Shown here: positions 49,416-51,519 of the stretch, one piece after another
Layout: each line of letters opens with the position of its first letter
Numbering within the stretch: the first letter of the stretch is position 1
Assembly (NCBI GenBank): GCA_948467735.1
Contig: CAOKFN010000034.1
Span: 1 to 51,519 of the forward strand
Direction of reading: 5' to 3'
DNA: 51,519 nucleotides
Origin: an uncultured bacterium
Lineage (GTDB): Bacteria; Bacillota; Clostridia; Lachnospirales; Lachnospiraceae
Position numbers and translations under genes: made by a program
Notes under the pieces: generated by a model
The model's database searches: none
The model's input: only the letters and a program-made list of their open reading frames with translations
Told to the model about the DNA's origin: nothing

Positions 49416-49907
49416 ATGAGACAAGTGGTTTGTTTTCACAATCCAAAGGAAGATAACGCTTATTTGAGTAATTGGTTCCTGTCTGATTTTGAAGTGGACG
49501 GAATCCTTTTCTCTTCCATGGAGCAGTACATGATGTATCAAAAGGCTGTTTTATTTGGCGACGACAAGATAGCGCAGCAGATACGCAGTACATCCGACGT
49601 GGGGAAAATTAAGGCGCTGGGCCGGGTCGTCAAGAATTATGACGACGTTCTCTGGAACGGGATGCGGCAGATTGTGGTTTATGAGGGACTGCTGGAGAAA
49701 TTTCGGCAGAACGACGAGCTGAGGGAGAAGCTTCTCGCCACGGGAAAAAGCCTGCTGGCGGAATGCGCCGTGCAGGATAAGATATGGGGAATCGGTCTGT
49801 CAATGAAGGATGAAAAGCGTTTTGACGTCAAAGAATGGAAGGGGCAGAATCTGCTGGGATTTGCCATTATGAAGGTACGGGACAGGCTGTGCCGGTCAAT
49901 GCAGTAA
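49416..49907 (+). CDS. NADAR-family (YbiA-like) N-glycosidase
   Basis: 163 residues; AGGAGG before the ATG. Family marks are YLSNWFLSDFEVDGILFSSMEQYMMYQKAVLFGD, DVLWNGMRQIVVYEGLLEKFRQN, the tract LLATGKSLLAECAVQDKIWGIGL and NLLGFAIMKVRD. NADAR proteins act on ADP-ribose-related or riboflavin-intermediate N-glycosidic bonds, and some remove ADP-ribose from guanine in DNA. The substrate here is unknown. It lies 38 bases after the rhamnosidase gene. Confidence 0.88.
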   Translation: MRQVVCFHNPKEDNAYLSNWFLSDFEVDGILFSSMEQYMMYQKAVLFGDDKIAQQIRSTSDVGKIKALGRVVKNYDDVLWNGMRQIVVYEGLLEKFRQNDELREKLLATGKSLLAECAVQDKIWGIGLSMKDEKRFDVKEWKGQNLLGFAIMKVRDRLCRSMQ

Positions 49908-49924
49908 AGGCGGGAAGTCTACTG

Positions 49925-50020
49925 CATAACGCCAGAATTTACCGTACTGCACTGGTTAAACGTATCTGGCTGGCGTTATGCAGTCAGGTACCTCGGAAAT
50001 TTTAACTGTAAAGCAGTATA
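49925..50020 (-). repeat. 96-bp dispersed repeat with hairpin, copy 2 (inverted)
   Basis: Reverse complement of copy 1 at 18605-18700. Its hairpin (49925-49980) extends outside to ACTGCATAACGCCAG/CTGGCGTTATGCAGT, a perfect 15-bp stem. Confidence 0.85.
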
Positions 50021-50079
50021 TATTCCTGCGGGGAATGGGACAATCGGCGCTGGCCGGATTGTATGGACAGGCCATAGGA

Positions 50080-50709
50080 TTACGGCCTGCCGTTTACCGG
50101 TTCCCCATAATATACTCGGCTTTCTTCTATAATCCGAAATCTCCCGTTTTCTAAGGAAAGGATGGAAGCGGCGCAGTTTGGAAGCGCAGTCTGCCAGAAG
50201 CGCTCTAAGGGGGCTTCGGTGATGGTATTTAAAATACAGCGATTCAATGCGCCGTGGGCAGTAATCAATATGGTTTCGCAGCGGCCTTCCAAGGGAAGAA
50301 TCTGTTCTTGAAGAAATGCAAGGCTGCGTGCGGCTGCGGCTTGGAAGGTCTCGCCGCCCGCAGGCGGAACGTAGTCCTGCGGCTGACAGAAGAAGTTATA
50401 TAAAGGATGGCCGGGATCCTTTTTGGCCTCGTCAAAGCCTCTGCCCTCACAGTCTCCGAAATTAATTTCCATCAGGCGTTTGTCCGTTGTCAGAGGAACA
50501 TTTCTTGCGCCAAGGAGGATGCGGGCGGTTTCCACGGCCCTGCCTAGGGGAGAGCTGAACGCTCTGTCAAAGGTAATATCCCGCAGGGCGTCCGCCGTTT
50601 TTTCTGCCAGTTCCCTGCCAAATTCATTCAGCGGAATATCGCTCTGTCCCTGTAGCCTCCGCGCTCGATTCCAATCGGTTTCCCCATGTCTGAAAAGGTA
50701 TAGTATCAT
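50080..50709 (-). CDS. histidine phosphatase (phosphoglycerate-mutase-like)
   Basis: 209 residues from the ATG at 50709; a longer frame begins at 50739 without better support. The phospho-acceptor motif is LFRHGETDWN, with R in SSPLGRAVETA, E in MEINFGDCEGR and the second His in ITAHGALNR. Members are cofactor-dependent mutases or phosphatases of small phosphorylated metabolites. The substrate is unknown. It follows the GNAT gene in the same direction 86 bases on. Confidence 0.9.
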   Translation of the reverse strand: MILYLFRHGETDWNRARRLQGQSDIPLNEFGRELAEKTADALRDITFDRAFSSPLGRAVETARILLGARNVPLTTDKRLMEINFGDCEGRGFDEAKKDPGHPLYNFFCQPQDYVPPAGGETFQAAAARSLAFLQEQILPLEGRCETILITAHGALNRCILNTITEAPLERFWQTALPNCAASILSLENGRFRIIEESRVYYGEPVNGRP

Positions 50710-50795
50710 TTTGACGTCCAGTCCTTTCTGTAATATCAAGCCTATAACATCAATCCTGCCATATCAAGCGGGAAGGGCTGTAAAATTGAAGGTTT

Positions 50796-51317
50796 TTATC
50801 TAAGTTTTTTGGAGAAATACAAAACCAAATCATCATCATTCTTACAGTCCGTATATGGTTCGCATACTTTGTCGCGGTACCATACGCCGGAACCGTCAGG
50901 GATGTAACCGCGTTTCACATACATTCTTTGGGCGCTTCCATAGCCGCTGTGCAGACCAACTCCAAGATAGACGACTTCGGAATATTTGGAGGCAATGTGC
51001 TCCGCCGTATCTATCAGCCTGCTTCCTATGCCGTTTTTCCGATATTTCTCTAATACGGCAAAGTCAACAATTTCCGGATATTGATTGGCAAAGGCGCCCC
51101 ATTTTGAATTTGGATAAACATTGATATAACCTGCCGCATGGCCCTTGTATTCGGCAGCCATGGTGATGGCGGTTCCTTCTGCCTGATGGCGCAGCCTCAT
51201 TTCAAATTTTTCCGCATGGGAATCCCAGCCTTGGGCAATTTCCTCAATGGTAAATACTTGGACGTCGCTTGGCTGTAAATCGCGTATTAATATTTCGCCG
51301 TTGTTATAATAAATCAT
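50796..51317 (-). CDS. GNAT family N-acetyltransferase
   Basis: 173 residues. IRDLQPSDV starts the fold, YKGHAAGYINVYPNSKWGAFANQYPEIVDFAVLEKYRKNGIGSRLIDTAEHIA contains the strand and the CoA loop (RKNGIGSRL, the Q/RxxGxG/A motif), and SAQRMYVKRGY is motif B. It acetylates an unknown amine or amino acid. Its start is ATG 51317, with AAAGGGCA-type weak sites upstream. Confidence 0.87.
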   Translation of the reverse strand: MIYYNNGEILIRDLQPSDVQVFTIEEIAQGWDSHAEKFEMRLRHQAEGTAITMAAEYKGHAAGYINVYPNSKWGAFANQYPEIVDFAVLEKYRKNGIGSRLIDTAEHIASKYSEVVYLGVGLHSGYGSAQRMYVKRGYIPDGSGVWYRDKVCEPYTDCKNDDDLVLYFSKKLR

Positions 51318-51393
51318 AATCGCTTTCCTCGCTTCTTGATAATTCTGCCCTTTGATATGACCTTATTTTAACATATTCTGCGAATCATGACAT

Positions 51394-51519
51394 CTATTTT
51401 ATAAGAATATTTTCATTGCTATATTTGTTAGTTCGTTTGTCCAAGGTTAAGGGCGCGGTGTGGGCCCGGGTCTTTAACAGTTCCACAATAAGAAAAATGC
51501 CTACAGGCCGCATAAAGCC
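51394..51519 (-). CDS. possible C-terminal fragment of a gene running off the window
   Basis: On the minus strand a frame is open from the right edge for 41 codons to TAG (51394-51396), reading ...RPVGIFLIVELLKTRAHTAP.... It may be a gene end, or non-coding sequence by chance; the window gives no more. Confidence 0.25.
   Translation of the reverse strand, partial: GFMRPVGIFLIVELLKTRAHTAPLTLDKRTNKYSNENILIK

Overview
The window looks like a chromosome segment of a gut-type Clostridia, most likely Lachnospiraceae (inference). Supporting signs are strong AGGAGG ribosome sites, anaerobe genes (PerR-type Fur with a reverse-type rubrerythrin), a VanG-type ligase with a VanT-type racemase, many TTG and GTG starts, and GC-rich core genes alternating with AT-rich accessory patches. 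No rRNA genes or CRISPR array are present.

Layout. 1-720: end of a protein made of 30-residue Cys/His repeats. 1016-5065: SulP anion transporter, an acetyltransferase, and a small accessory patch with a DUF6809-like protein, a tiny HTH protein and an Imm1-like orphan immunity protein. 5250-6202: Fur/PerR and rubrerythrin in an ATGA-overlapping operon. 6299-9891: D-Ala-D-Ser-type ligase plus membrane serine/alanine racemase, without VanXY. 10080-14517: a lipoprotein solute-binding protein co-transcribed with a Cache/HAMP/GGDEF/EAL protein. 14872-17143: sensor kinase and OmpR-type regulator. 17298-20097: a gene with a frameshifted end, then a three-gene XRE / ImmA-IrrE / PIN-like module. 20145-26692: RsmF-type and RluA-type RNA-modifying enzymes, an AI-2E-family permease and a three-domain RNA repair enzyme (kinase, phosphatase, ligase).

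26693-29338 is an accessory islet between convergent genes. It carries an XRE regulator, an SSB-like gene with an internal stop, and Phd/RelE toxin-antitoxin genes, and the ends of both flanking genes are duplicated inside it. 29339-31874 is an operon of a metallophosphoesterase and an unusual ParB-like/BMP-type fusion lacking a signal peptide. 32398-33680 holds a promoter with a long hairpin leader, a small unknown gene and tRNA-Pro with a duplicated 3' end. 33909-38713 has a voltage-gated-type K+ channel, an RlmI-type methyltransferase, a membrane-anchored unknown and a putative Mn/metalloid exporter behind an operator-like palindrome.

38995-46488 is an integrative element at the 3' end of tRNA-Lys, bounded by 110-bp perfect direct repeats. 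It encodes an XRE regulator (frameshifted), several small proteins, DUF1643 and DUF927-like proteins, a tyrosine recombinase and an Rpn-like nuclease. A decayed second copy follows in tandem (46489-47121). 47206-51317: GH78 alpha-L-rhamnosidase, a NADAR protein, a histidine phosphatase and an acetyltransferase.

Three patterns cut across the window. In-frame tandem repeats expand linkers of several conserved enzymes. A 96-bp hairpin-containing repeat occurs twice in inverted orientation, 31 kb apart. A short hairpin with a conserved A-A mismatch follows two unrelated genes. All family assignments come from motif reading, not database searches.
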